From positions 70,380 to 127,471 of the forward strand of contig PSPT01000008.1 in NCBI GenBank assembly GCA_004195635.1: a stretch of DNA of 57,092 bases, in the 5' to 3' direction. The notes beneath the pieces are model-generated. The model had not been told where the DNA came from. It made no database searches and was given only the letters and a program-made list of their open reading frames with translations. Source of the stretch: Methanobacteriota archaeon. GTDB lineage: Archaea; Thermoplasmatota; Poseidoniia; Poseidoniales; Poseidoniaceae. Below are positions 33,968 through 43,582 of this stretch, piece after piece; the first letter of the stretch is position 1; every line of letters starts with the position of its first letter. The position numbers and the translations under genes are program-made.

Positions 33968-36900
33968 ATGAGTGATGGGGGGAGTAAGCGAAAACCAAGT
34001 GTTGGTGAGCGTTTGAAAGACCTCTGGTCGCATAGCAGAGAGCGAACTGCTGAACGGCGAAATCGAATCATTGCAACTGCAAAGGGGTTTGACCCAATTG
34101 AATTCAGTAAATCTACCGCCCAAGGATTTGTCGAAGCACCTCAAGCATTTCGTCGGGAGTTCAAGCGAAGTGGATACACTGGAATTCTCACTGCCTTTCC
34201 ACTATTAATGGTAGTTGTCAGTCTTGCAATTACTAGTTTTTTCGTTTGGCATAGCGGTTTTATGGATGTTAACGAAGAATCTAATATGCCTTGGCAGGTG
34301 AAAAATGAAAAATCACTGGTGGTAAATGGTAGCCTTGATGTTTACTTGCCAGAAGGAGACCCTGTGTCCATTGCGATAAAGGAAGTTCAGGAGGACTGGT
34401 CAACAAATGTTATGATTATTTATGTTGAATCCGAAGGCCAAAATATCACTGATGAGGCGATATTGCAGCAATTTGATAAAGTCGAAAAAACACTTAACCC
34501 ACTAATTTCGGACCCTTCTGATGATGTGATTTATGTTCTATCACTTTCCACTCTTATCAAAGAGGTTAATTCATCTAGTGCTCGGGTGACTCAAGCTTTC
34601 ATTCATGAGGTTGGAGAGCTGGGGTGCCAAGGAGATGATGACCCCGATTGTCTTACTCGAGATTTGGCCTCTGGTGCAAATTCAAGCCTTGAAGATGTGT
34701 ATGGCGTAATGGGTTCTTATTCAATCCCGTCTCAGACTACTATTGATCAAATAATTAATAATTTGTATGATGATGATGGTTCACCTACACCAGGTATGGA
34801 TAAATTGGCCCAAGACATAGAAGGAAAGAAAGGTCAGCCCGATGGGATTCTTGACCGTGCTGTAATTATCATTGCAGTTAGCGAGGACAAGTCAGCGAAA
34901 GAAATCATAGACAAAACCACAGCTGAATTAACAAGAGTTGGACTTGAGAATAATTGGGATTGTGATGAGGATATTCGCGAGGTTAATGACCCAATGTATT
35001 GTGATGGAAATGAGTTGCACATTAGCATGACTCTCACTGGGCCTGTGCCAATTACAAATACTGTAACTGAATTCACTTTCGCCTTGTTTTGGAAAATTTT
35101 TCCGATAGCGATTATTCTTGTCGCTGCCGGTCTTTTTGTTTTCCATAGTGATATTTTACAGACCGGCACATGGCACCCTCTTCAGGGATTGAAAGTAGTA
35201 ATTATTTCTGGTCTTCCGACTTTATGTTCAGTCTTTATCACTTTGGGGATGATAGGCTTTATCAACTACGAAGTTACGATGACGATTATTATTGTCGGGC
35301 CGATTTTATTGGCACTTGGTGTATCTTACGGTTTGCATATTACCAATAGGTATGCTGAGGAATCGGGTACAAAACGGGAAAAAATGCGCATGTCAATTGA
35401 ATCGACTGGAAAAGCCGTATTCTTATCAGCGGTGACGACAATCATTGGTTTTATTTCACTCACTTTTACACCCATGCGCCCAATCGCTACAATTGGTTTT
35501 GCCCTATCTGGCGGAATCGTCGCTGTTTGGATAATGACTATGCTAATGGTGCCTAATTTAACGATTCTATTGGACCTAAAGAAACCGAGTCACCCCCCTC
35601 TAAAGGCCTTTGATGTGGCCGTCGACATACCTATAAGATGGAATTACGCAGTCATAGCAATTTTCATGGTAGCTATTTTAGTTTCTGCAACTTGGGGTCA
35701 GGATAATGTCGAAGAAAACATTGACCTGCTGGGAATGGCGCCAGAGGGTGAAGATGCAGTTATCAAAATGAAACAATATTCCCGCGAATTTAATGCCGGT
35801 CAGGTGGGGATGATTCTTGTTAAGGGAAATGTCACTGGCGATTTGCAGGATGATGATACTGAAAACGATGACCCATTTCGCAATTTACGCGGGATTTCTG
35901 AATTGGAAAAGAGAATAAATACTGTTCAATATTCAACTGGTGTAAGTGTTGTTTTCCTAATGAAAGCAGTTGGCGTTCAAGTGAATTTCTCTACTGAAGA
36001 GCAGTATCAAGCAGTTGAAGAAATACTCAATATTCTTCCAATGCCTGATGAAATACGAGAAATAAGTGAAATCATTTTCAATCGTTCTGAATCGGAAGAT
36101 GCAACCTTTTGGAATGTTCTACTTTCTTTGGATTCCGTCCCTGGAAATGAGGCAACCCAAATTTTCTTGCTCAATGTGTTTTATGACTCACTTACCGATG
36201 AAACTCGTTCATTATTCGTTTCAGGAGATTATGGCCGTTCGCTAATTTATGTTGATATGCCTTTCTTGCCAGTCAAAGATACTCAGGGTTCAGTTGGTGA
36301 AATAAATGAATATTCAGAACAGACATATGCCGACGGTAATATTGAATCTGGCAAATTAACCGGTGTTGCGGCAGTTGCGATTGTTGTCAACAAACTGATT
36401 GTTTCTTCACAGTGGTCATCCCTTGCATTTGCAATTATTCTTACACTAATTACTCTCGGGATTGTATTCCGAGATCTGCGCTTTGCTATATGGACGACAT
36501 CGCCAGTGGTTGCCACTGTTGCGCTGCAATGGTTGGTGATGGCGGTCAAAGATGTTTCATTGTCCCTTGTGACGGTGATGATCGGTTCTATTTTGGTTGG
36601 AGTTGGCGTTGATTTCTCGATACACATAGCCAACCGTATACGTGAACTTGGCGGCGGGATTGATGCGATACGGCTGGCCACCGTGTCAACTGGGATGTCA
36701 TTGTTTGAAGCAGCAACCGTCACCACACTTGGGCTTGCTACCGCATACTTAATTCCGATTCCTGAAATTAAACCGTTTATTACTGTAATTATTATTCTGC
36801 TTTGGATTGCTGCGGCGAGTGCATTGTTCTTATTACCTGCAATATTTGTTACTCTCGAAAAAATGGGAATTGGGACCACAGGGGGAAGTGACTCCATGAA

Positions 36901-37000
36901 GCGAGCATTAGGCCTAATGCAGGCTCAGAGAAGTGGCGAAATTGCAATTGATGCGGTGATGGTAACCCCTACAATTAAGACTTCTGATGAAGCATGGTGA
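33968..37000 (+). CDS. RND/MMPL-family membrane exporter
   Basis: 1010 residues with 12 predicted membrane helices in the 1+5 twice layout of RND proteins: helix 1 near 75-95, an outer domain to about 355, five helices to about 530, helix 7 near 560, a second outer domain and five helices from about 805. The proton-relay segment of the second half is GVGVDFSIHIANR (about 877); the matching first-half segment is LGVSYGLHITNRY (about 450), with Ser in place of Asp. MMPL/HpnN relatives move lipids or hydrophobic compounds; the substrate here is unknown. GGTGCGA precedes the ATG. Confidence 0.87.
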   Translation: MSDGGSKRKPSVGERLKDLWSHSRERTAERRNRIIATAKGFDPIEFSKSTAQGFVEAPQAFRREFKRSGYTGILTAFPLLMVVVSLAITSFFVWHSGFMDVNEESNMPWQVKNEKSLVVNGSLDVYLPEGDPVSIAIKEVQEDWSTNVMIIYVESEGQNITDEAILQQFDKVEKTLNPLISDPSDDVIYVLSLSTLIKEVNSSSARVTQAFIHEVGELGCQGDDDPDCLTRDLASGANSSLEDVYGVMGSYSIPSQTTIDQIINNLYDDDGSPTPGMDKLAQDIEGKKGQPDGILDRAVIIIAVSEDKSAKEIIDKTTAELTRVGLENNWDCDEDIREVNDPMYCDGNELHISMTLTGPVPITNTVTEFTFALFWKIFPIAIILVAAGLFVFHSDILQTGTWHPLQGLKVVIISGLPTLCSVFITLGMIGFINYEVTMTIIIVGPILLALGVSYGLHITNRYAEESGTKREKMRMSIESTGKAVFLSAVTTIIGFISLTFTPMRPIATIGFALSGGIVAVWIMTMLMVPNLTILLDLKKPSHPPLKAFDVAVDIPIRWNYAVIAIFMVAILVSATWGQDNVEENIDLLGMAPEGEDAVIKMKQYSREFNAGQVGMILVKGNVTGDLQDDDTENDDPFRNLRGISELEKRINTVQYSTGVSVVFLMKAVGVQVNFSTEEQYQAVEEILNILPMPDEIREISEIIFNRSESEDATFWNVLLSLDSVPGNEATQIFLLNVFYDSLTDETRSLFVSGDYGRSLIYVDMPFLPVKDTQGSVGEINEYSEQTYADGNIESGKLTGVAAVAIVVNKLIVSSQWSSLAFAIILTLITLGIVFRDLRFAIWTTSPVVATVALQWLVMAVKDVSLSLVTVMIGSILVGVGVDFSIHIANRIRELGGGIDAIRLATVSTGMSLFEAATVTTLGLATAYLIPIPEIKPFITVIIILLWIAAASALFLLPAIFVTLEKMGIGTTGGSDSMKRALGLMQAQRSGEIAIDAVMVTPTIKTSDEAW

Positions 37001-37037
37001 GCGTCAACCTCATGGACCCTCACCGATTGGGCAAAAT

Positions 37038-37511
37038 ATGGTCAATCATTGGTTGGTAAAATCAGAACCTGATGTTTATCCATGGAGCCAACTGGAAATT
37101 GATGGTTGGACTCATTGGGATGGGGTTAGAAATTACCAGGCCAGAAACATCATGCGAGATTTAATGAAAGAAGGCGATTTAGTACTATTTTATCACTCAA
37201 ACACAAAACCGCCTCATGTCGCTGGAATGGCAAGGGTGAAAACCGAGGGCTATCCCGATTTTAGTTGCTGGGATAAAAAATCCAAATATTACGATGCTAA
37301 ATCTACAGAAGAGGAACCTCGTTGGATAATGGTAGACATTGAGCCAGTGAGAAAATTGCAACCCATTAGTCTTGCGAAATTGCGAGAGAACCCGCTACTT
37401 GAGGGGATGCCATTGCTAGCAAAGGGTCAGCGATTATCTGTTCAGCCCGTAAGTGAGGAGCATTTTGCAGTGGTGATTGAAATGGGTGGAGCGAACATAG
37501 ACTCCAAATGA
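37038..37511 (+). CDS. EVE-domain protein (PUA-like fold)
   Basis: 157 residues from ATG 37038; the frame extends into the RND gene but homologues begin at this point. Signature parts: HWLVKSEPDVYPWSQLEID, WDGVRNYQARNIMRDLMKEG, VLFYHSNTKPPHVAGMARV and PRWIMVDIEPVRKL. EVE domains belong to the PUA/YTH/ASCH group and bind modified nucleobases in RNA or DNA. The specificity of this stand-alone form is not established; an RNA or DNA modification reader is inferred. The next gene follows after 33 bp. Confidence 0.9.
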   Translation: MVNHWLVKSEPDVYPWSQLEIDGWTHWDGVRNYQARNIMRDLMKEGDLVLFYHSNTKPPHVAGMARVKTEGYPDFSCWDKKSKYYDAKSTEEEPRWIMVDIEPVRKLQPISLAKLRENPLLEGMPLLAKGQRLSVQPVSEEHFAVVIEMGGANIDSK

Positions 37512-37544
37512 AATGTTGATGTGTGGAATAGGGGTCGCAATTGT

Positions 37545-38750
37545 ATGGCGCAAATACCAGTTGCTCAACGAGCGGCCCAAATAGAGTATGCAATTCGTGA
37601 TGTTGTCGTACCTGCAACAGAGTTGGAAAAACAAGGTCACAATATCATCAAATTGAATATCGGCGACCCAATCGCCTACCCTGGCCTTGAAACCCCGACC
37701 CATATGATTAGGGCTTTTCAAGAAAGTTTGGAGAGGGGGGAAAATGGTTACTCTCATTCATATGGACTACCACAACTCCGCAGCGCTATTTCTAAGGATG
37801 AAACCGGTAAAGGTTGGCAATGTAGCGAAGATGATGTTTATGTATGTCATGGAGTTACCGAAGCTCTACAAATTATCTTTGCTTCTACCCTTGAGGAAGG
37901 AACCAAAGTACTAGCACCAGGGCCTCACTACCCGCCTTATATGGCATACCCACAAATGTATGGAGCAAGCACAATTGAGTATAAATTGAAAAGTGATGAT
38001 GGATGGAAATTGGATTTTTCTGATATTGAGGGGAAAATGGATGATTCTGTTCGATTATTAGTACTGATCAATCCAAATAATCCGACTGGAAATGTCGCCG
38101 ACGAAGAGGAAATAAAATGCCTAATTTCAATCGCCGAAAAATGGCCAAATTGCATTATTATTGCCGATGAAATTTATGATGGTTTGGACTTTTCAGGCAA
38201 TCAGGTCTCGGCGGCTTCCCTCTCAAATTCGGTACCAATTATTACCCTAAATGGTGTGAGTAAAGTGTACTATGCACCAGGTTGGAGAATTGGTTACATG
38301 GCTATTCACGACCCACTGGGGAATATGGAAAATGTGAGGGATGGTTTGGAAAGATTATTGAGAAGTCGCCTTTGCGCTAGCACCCCTGCTCAAATGGGTT
38401 ACCTCGCCGGACTTGAAGGGGACAAAAAGTGGATGGACGCCTACTCGGAAAGGGTGATTGAGCAACGCAATTTGTGCATTGAGCGAATTTCAAAAATTGA
38501 TGGTCTAGAAGTTCAATCACCAAATGGCGCCTTTTACATGTTTGTTCGCTTGATGGACCCTAAATGGGCAAATAATGACAAGCAATTTGTTCTTGATTTA
38601 CTGCATGAAGAGCATGTTTTGGTGGTGCATGGAAGTGGTTTTAGTCCCGAACTTGGAAAAGGTCATTTTAGGATAGTCTTTCTACCAGATATTGATATTT
38701 TGAATCTTGCTTTTGACCGAATTGAGCAATTTTTGCTTCGCCATCGCTAA
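37545..38750 (+). CDS. Class I aminotransferase, alanine-aminotransferase-like
   Basis: PLP enzyme of about 401 residues (ATG 37545; the frame opens at 37521). Motifs: LNIGDPIAYPGLETP, YSHSYGLPQLRSAI, GVTEALQIIF, INPNNPTGNV, IIADEIYDGLDF with the pyridine-binding Asp and Tyr, the Schiff-base Lys in GVSKVYYAPGWRIGY, and the substrate-carboxylate Arg in FRIVFLPD. The wording is closest to archaeal alanine aminotransferases (AlaC/AlaAT); aspartate or broad specificity cannot be excluded. Confidence 0.88.
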   Translation: MAQIPVAQRAAQIEYAIRDVVVPATELEKQGHNIIKLNIGDPIAYPGLETPTHMIRAFQESLERGENGYSHSYGLPQLRSAISKDETGKGWQCSEDDVYVCHGVTEALQIIFASTLEEGTKVLAPGPHYPPYMAYPQMYGASTIEYKLKSDDGWKLDFSDIEGKMDDSVRLLVLINPNNPTGNVADEEEIKCLISIAEKWPNCIIIADEIYDGLDFSGNQVSAASLSNSVPIITLNGVSKVYYAPGWRIGYMAIHDPLGNMENVRDGLERLLRSRLCASTPAQMGYLAGLEGDKKWMDAYSERVIEQRNLCIERISKIDGLEVQSPNGAFYMFVRLMDPKWANNDKQFVLDLLHEEHVLVVHGSGFSPELGKGHFRIVFLPDIDILNLAFDRIEQFLLRHR

Positions 38751-38755
38751 AATAT
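38748..38755 (+). promoter_or_regulatory. TATA-like box, leaderless start
   Basis: TAAAATAT is centred about 24 bp before ATG 38776, the spacing expected of a leaderless archaeal mRNA, and supports that start for the giant membrane protein. Confidence 0.45.
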
Positions 38756-38775
38756 CATGTCGGCGAATCACTCTT

Positions 38776-41700
38776 ATGGAGAGAGATGTAGCGCTATATA
38801 TGCGAAGCCGAACCCTCGCAGTACACAAGCACAGAGTATCCTTTTTTTGCTCGGCACTTTCCCTCTTAGCATTGATTATATTTTCATTGCCTAGCGCAGT
38901 TGCTGAAGGAACTACTATTGTCAACCCATCTTCATTTAATATTGAGCTTCTTTTTCCCTTGGGAACATCATTATTCCTTGCACTAATAATGTGGAAAATA
39001 ATTATTCCCAACTCAATGTCTTCATTACAAGTTGCTTTTGAGATTGATGATTCATTGTATGAAGTTCACAGATTGACAAAAACTCGCGAGGATGTGAAAG
39101 ATTTGTTTAGCCTACCTCGCGTGGGTTTTGCAGTTACAATGTACCTGATGGCGATGACTGGAGTTTTATTATTAATTGCAGAATTGATATTTAATCCAAC
39201 TGTATATTTCGAGCCGAACCTCATCCTAATGGGTTTCTTACTAGTATTTCCAATATTACTAAGCCCTTGGGAGACCTTCAATGCCCAGATTGAGCAAATG
39301 TATCGCAATTCAGATAGAGTGCATATTCTGGTCAAAATATTTCGTCGTACTTGGACATTTTTAGCGTTGATAGCTGCAACAGGATTTACTCTATGGTTTG
39401 GCATTACTACAGAGGGGGAAATTAGGCCGATTTGGCTTGTTCTTGCATTGTTGGTATTTATGTCACCAACAATTCTTGCTTATGGACGAATATTAGGGGC
39501 CTCTTGGAATATGCTGCTGCTTAGTAAATGGCGCACTATGCGCGGACAACAAACTCCAATAAATCCGGACCCACCATCATTTGGCGCTCGTATTAGCGGT
39601 CTTGTCCTATGTATTTTCTTGATTACCATGCCCGTCACTGCAATAAACGGAATAATGACGGTCGCATATGTGCTTCTAAACCAGCCGCCTAATGCTGAAG
39701 AGATTTTGAATTTTGGTGGCATTATAGGCTATTCAATTTACGAATGGGCGCAGTTAAATGAAGATTGGATTGAGAAATGGGTTTCTGTAAAGCAATTGGC
39801 TTCAACTTTGACGATATATCTTTCAATGAATGTAGCAATCGTTGGATTGGCTTTCATCTTTGAGTTAACACGCAACTTATTCATTGGTGGGCAAACTTTT
39901 GGCGGAATAGGAGGTGTAACTCTTTCATCTCCGCGTGAGATTCGTTCAGAGGAAAAGGCACAAGCAAAATTGTTATACTTTTCATTTGCAGGTTTTAGTG
40001 GATATACAGTATTGTTGTTGATAATGATATGTTACAAAGAATTTAGCCATTTGATGCCCTTTACCTCAGTTCTTGTCAATCAAGGATTCACCGACCTAAT
40101 TATCCTTGAAAGTACTTGGATTTTCATTGCCGTTGGCCAAGGTATTTTCCTTCTTGTGTGGCTTCTTTCAATTATCCGTTTTATCTCTTTGTCAAAATTA
40201 ACCTTTGACCTATCTCCTGATGAGAGGCGGGATGGTGTTATCATGTCAGGTGGTGGAGATTGGATGCGTAACCTAATTGAGCAGGCAGCGCGTAATGATG
40301 ATATTGACCGATTGCGCAGATTTGGTAGAGACTTTATTGAGGGTGACGAAGCGTTGGTCAGACTTGAAAAATCAAGAGCAAAAATGATTGAACTTGCATT
40401 ACGAGGACTTTGGCCTTCGGCCATTGAAGAAGCAAGAAAGTTACTCGCTCAACAAGGCGGTGATGATGATGAGGCAAGAATGATTATTGCAGCAGGACAT
40501 GTTGCCAGTCGCAGATTAGATGCGGCCAGAGAAGCATTGCGAGGATTGGAGCAACCTGAGGGTTATGATGAACCAGAACTTCTTGCATTTGTCACTGAAT
40601 GGATGGACCCTTGGAGAGGGCAAGTTACTGAAGATGACATGTGGGATTGGGAAAACAACTCTTGCGTTGACCATATTATTGATACGATGAAGAGATTGCG
40701 TAGTTGGATGCCTGTGCCACCGGACAAAACGATGCATCGAGATAGGTTGACAGTTACCGCTCGCTTAAGTCATGTTGCACTTCTTCGTTCGCAACGCCGT
40801 AGTGAAGAGGCTCTTGATATTTCACTTGAAATCATCAAGCAAGAGCCGTTAATGGTTAAAGCAAGGATTGCCGCTGCCCTTTGTTTATTGGATACTGGAG
40901 ATTGGCATAGCGCAAATAGTATTCATTCAGAGTTAAGTGAAAGCGATCCAAACGACCCTCGCGTAAATGCACTTGGAGCAATTCTTGGAGTTCACTCTGG
41001 TGATGATGAATTTGAGACTTCTATTGCAGTCGGTAAAGACAAGGAAAGAAGGAAGTGGGTCAATGAGGCACCTGTCAATGCAGTTGCTGCTCTTTGTGCC
41101 AAAAGAGGTGAGGATGAAGCATTAAATGCCAACGTTTTCATTGCCGCTAGTGAAGCAGTTGAACATGCCATCACGCCTATTTACAAGCCCTCAACATTGG
41201 GAATTATTTTCAGATGGTTTGTCTTGGTTCCACTATATGGTGTATTGGGAATTTGGATTAGCACATTTAGACCACAAGCTGCCGCAATAGTCGTCCCAGT
41301 GGTATTAACAATATTACAGGTATTTTACCTTCGAATTAGGAGAAGTCAACGCAGAGTTATCAAACATCGCGACCAAAAAGCAATGATAGCATATGCCAAG
41401 CGGTTTAGGCGCAGAAAAGTCAAAATGTCAATTAATTCAATACCCATCGGAAATCATATGCTACTCACCGGATTATTAGTTTCAATTAATGGTGCAATAT
41501 ACGACCTTGGTTTGCCAGGATGGCTGGTCGTAAGATTACCTAAGGATTCAGATAAGGTCACCAGACAGAGATTAAGCAAAAGAGCAAGGACAATGAAAAA
41601 GAAAAAAGTCCCAAGGCTAACACCTCTCAAAGAAGGATGGTGGCTTAATCGGCCGAAAAGCGGTGATATTACCAGTTCGTATTTAGAACACGTTATTGGA

Positions 41701-42024
41701 CCTTCAGCATATAGTGGTAGAAGCCAATATTTGGCAAGAAAAGATTCACATAAGCGTCATGGAAGAAAGGAAAAATCCAAAAGTAGAGTCCCTATTTCTG
41801 AAACAAATATGGGTAAAAAAGGAATTCCTCACCACTCAATACTTTCGGAAAAACCCGTTTCTTTGGGGGGCAAGGCGAGTGGGCCAAAACTTCCCGGTTC
41901 GAGAACTAATAAACCTTCAATTTCTTCATTTGGACCCCCGCCAACGGGAATGCAGAGCAAACCTTCTTCCGAAGAGAGTCCTAAGAAAAAGAAGCAATCT
42001 TCAAGAAGAAGGAAAAGGAAATAA
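38776..42024 (+). CDS. Large membrane protein with helical-repeat domain and basic tail
   Basis: About 1082 residues from ATG 38776 (the open frame begins at 38707 inside the aminotransferase gene). Around ten membrane helices occupy about 18-480 (SALSLLALIIFSLPSAVAEG, LFPLGTSLFLALIMWKIIIP, VALIGIASFE-like stretches). A cytosolic helical region of TPR-like pairs follows at about 495-790 (ARNDDIDRLRRFGRDFIEGD, WPSAIEEARKLLAQQGGDDD, EEALDISLEIIKQEPLMVKA), then two further membrane helices near 805-850 and a long Lys/Arg/Ser-rich tail. The order membrane-TPR-membrane is not one I recognise. Function unknown. Confidence 0.8.
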   Translation: MERDVALYMRSRTLAVHKHRVSFFCSALSLLALIIFSLPSAVAEGTTIVNPSSFNIELLFPLGTSLFLALIMWKIIIPNSMSSLQVAFEIDDSLYEVHRLTKTREDVKDLFSLPRVGFAVTMYLMAMTGVLLLIAELIFNPTVYFEPNLILMGFLLVFPILLSPWETFNAQIEQMYRNSDRVHILVKIFRRTWTFLALIAATGFTLWFGITTEGEIRPIWLVLALLVFMSPTILAYGRILGASWNMLLLSKWRTMRGQQTPINPDPPSFGARISGLVLCIFLITMPVTAINGIMTVAYVLLNQPPNAEEILNFGGIIGYSIYEWAQLNEDWIEKWVSVKQLASTLTIYLSMNVAIVGLAFIFELTRNLFIGGQTFGGIGGVTLSSPREIRSEEKAQAKLLYFSFAGFSGYTVLLLIMICYKEFSHLMPFTSVLVNQGFTDLIILESTWIFIAVGQGIFLLVWLLSIIRFISLSKLTFDLSPDERRDGVIMSGGGDWMRNLIEQAARNDDIDRLRRFGRDFIEGDEALVRLEKSRAKMIELALRGLWPSAIEEARKLLAQQGGDDDEARMIIAAGHVASRRLDAAREALRGLEQPEGYDEPELLAFVTEWMDPWRGQVTEDDMWDWENNSCVDHIIDTMKRLRSWMPVPPDKTMHRDRLTVTARLSHVALLRSQRRSEEALDISLEIIKQEPLMVKARIAAALCLLDTGDWHSANSIHSELSESDPNDPRVNALGAILGVHSGDDEFETSIAVGKDKERRKWVNEAPVNAVAALCAKRGEDEALNANVFIAASEAVEHAITPIYKPSTLGIIFRWFVLVPLYGVLGIWISTFRPQAAAIVVPVVLTILQVFYLRIRRSQRRVIKHRDQKAMIAYAKRFRRRKVKMSINSIPIGNHMLLTGLLVSINGAIYDLGLPGWLVVRLPKDSDKVTRQRLSKRARTMKKKKVPRLTPLKEGWWLNRPKSGDITSSYLEHVIGPSAYSGRSQYLARKDSHKRHGRKEKSKSRVPISETNMGKKGIPHHSILSEKPVSLGGKASGPKLPGSRTNKPSISSFGPPPTGMQSKPSSEESPKKKKQSSRRRKRK

Positions 42025-42167
42025 CCTACAGTTGAAACAATAAAACATCAGGCTTCTGCCTCGGCCAATAGGATTTGAAAAGCAATTCAGAATATTTTCA
42101 TTGAATGAAAAAGTCGCGTTGGAATGATTGCGCTGGCTTTCGGCGAATGCGGGTAGCCGAATGGAGG

Positions 42168-43526
42168 TCACAGAGTTGTTGTGAATATTGGGTCAGCATA
42201 GGCATTAGGGGTGCTTCCCCAGCAATAGTGAATTTTGCTAAATTGGGATTTCAGCGCTGCTGTCCTTGCCAATACATCTTCGGCATGCCCGTCCTTTGCT
42301 GCTAAATAGATGAGGTCGGCTACCTCGTCCATTTCATCAGTACCCATCCCAAGTCGAGTCATTTCGGGAGTACCAAGGCGAATGCCCGATGGCTTTACCG
42401 CACTTGTATCTCCAGGCAACATGTTCTTGTTCATCACTAGGCCTTGGGCTTCACAACGCAAACTAACATCAGCACCTCCTCCAAATTCAGAAACATCAAC
42501 CAAGATGGTATGGGATTCAGTGAAGCCGTGATCAGGTGCAAAAACTTTCATTCCCCTTGACCAAAGTCCCTCGGCAAGAGCCTTAGCATTGCTAATGATA
42601 GCATCTGCATAATCTGCTTGGAATTCAATTGCTTCGGCAAGACTGACACCAAATGCTGCAACTTTGTGTAAATGGTGATTTGAATGAACTCCGGGAAATA
42701 CCCTACTTCTAACCGTCTTGTGGAGCATGCGCCCGTTGGGCAATTCACGGTCCTTACCTCCTAAAATAACCCCGTGTTGAGGTCCCGGGAAAGTTTTGTG
42801 TGTTGAGGCAGTGACTAAATCGGCACCATCTCCAATTGGGTCTTGGAATCGACCTCCTGCAATGAGCCCAAGTACATGTGCTGCATCGTACTGGACACTT
42901 GCGCCAACTTCTCTTGCTGCTGCAATCATTGGTTTGAGATCACTCGGAAAAAGATAAACGGATTGGCCGAAATAACAGACCCTTGGCTTCTCATTCAAAA
43001 TTGCCTTAACAGCCAAATCAGTATCAATTGACATTGTTTCAGGAATTGAGGGGTAGGTGATTGTTTCCAGACCTCGTAATCCGGCGGCGCCAAATCTTTG
43101 AGTGGAAATGTGTGCGCCTGCAGACAATTCTGGAGCCATGAATTTATCGCCAGGTGACGCCAGACTGAAAAGGGCAGAAATATTTGCAGAGGTGCCTGAT
43201 ATTGGTCTTACATCAGCAAAATCACAGGCAAATAACCTCTTAGCCAAGGATTCAACGTGCGATTCAATTGGGTCAAAATCAGCATTACCTTCATAATAAC
43301 GAGAACCCGGTAAGCCTTCCGCATAGCGGTTATGCAGGTCGGTGGCGAACATTTCTGCAGCAAGTGGGCTGACTAAATTTTCACTTGCAATCAAGGGAAT
43401 GCTATCACTGAAACGACGATGATGTTGAGTTACTTGATTCTGAATAAAACGAATACTGTCTTGAGGTAAACTTTCTTTGGAAGGCTCGGAAAAGGGCTGA
43501 GGGAAGGGCTTACCATCCTTGGGCAT
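42168..43526 (-). CDS. glyA: Serine hydroxymethyltransferase
   Basis: Interconverts serine and glycine with a tetrahydropterin C1 carrier. 452 residues from ATG 43526 (TTG 43532 upstream). Motifs: IPLIASENLVSPLAAEM, NRYAEGLPGSRYYEGNADFD, ISGTSANISALFSL, QYDAAHVLGLIAGGRF, the PLP Lys in TASTHKTFPGPQHG, and KPSGIRLGTPEMTRLGMG. Length is close to archaeal and bacterial GlyA plus a short N-terminal extension. The 143-bp spacer after its stop holds nothing that I can identify. Confidence 0.94.
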   Translation of the reverse strand: MPKDGKPFPQPFSEPSKESLPQDSIRFIQNQVTQHHRRFSDSIPLIASENLVSPLAAEMFATDLHNRYAEGLPGSRYYEGNADFDPIESHVESLAKRLFACDFADVRPISGTSANISALFSLASPGDKFMAPELSAGAHISTQRFGAAGLRGLETITYPSIPETMSIDTDLAVKAILNEKPRVCYFGQSVYLFPSDLKPMIAAAREVGASVQYDAAHVLGLIAGGRFQDPIGDGADLVTASTHKTFPGPQHGVILGGKDRELPNGRMLHKTVRSRVFPGVHSNHHLHKVAAFGVSLAEAIEFQADYADAIISNAKALAEGLWSRGMKVFAPDHGFTESHTILVDVSEFGGGADVSLRCEAQGLVMNKNMLPGDTSAVKPSGIRLGTPEMTRLGMGTDEMDEVADLIYLAAKDGHAEDVLARTAALKSQFSKIHYCWGSTPNAYADPIFTTTL

Positions 43527-43582
43527 ATGCAAGGCCTTGGGTGTAAGGTGTATGAGTTTAAGGGATAAGAGGAGATGGAAAA

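Noticed and set aside
42105-42305. Plus-strand 66-aa frame after the giant membrane gene
   Set aside because: It extends into the glyA coding region antisense and has no start signal or recognisable domain.
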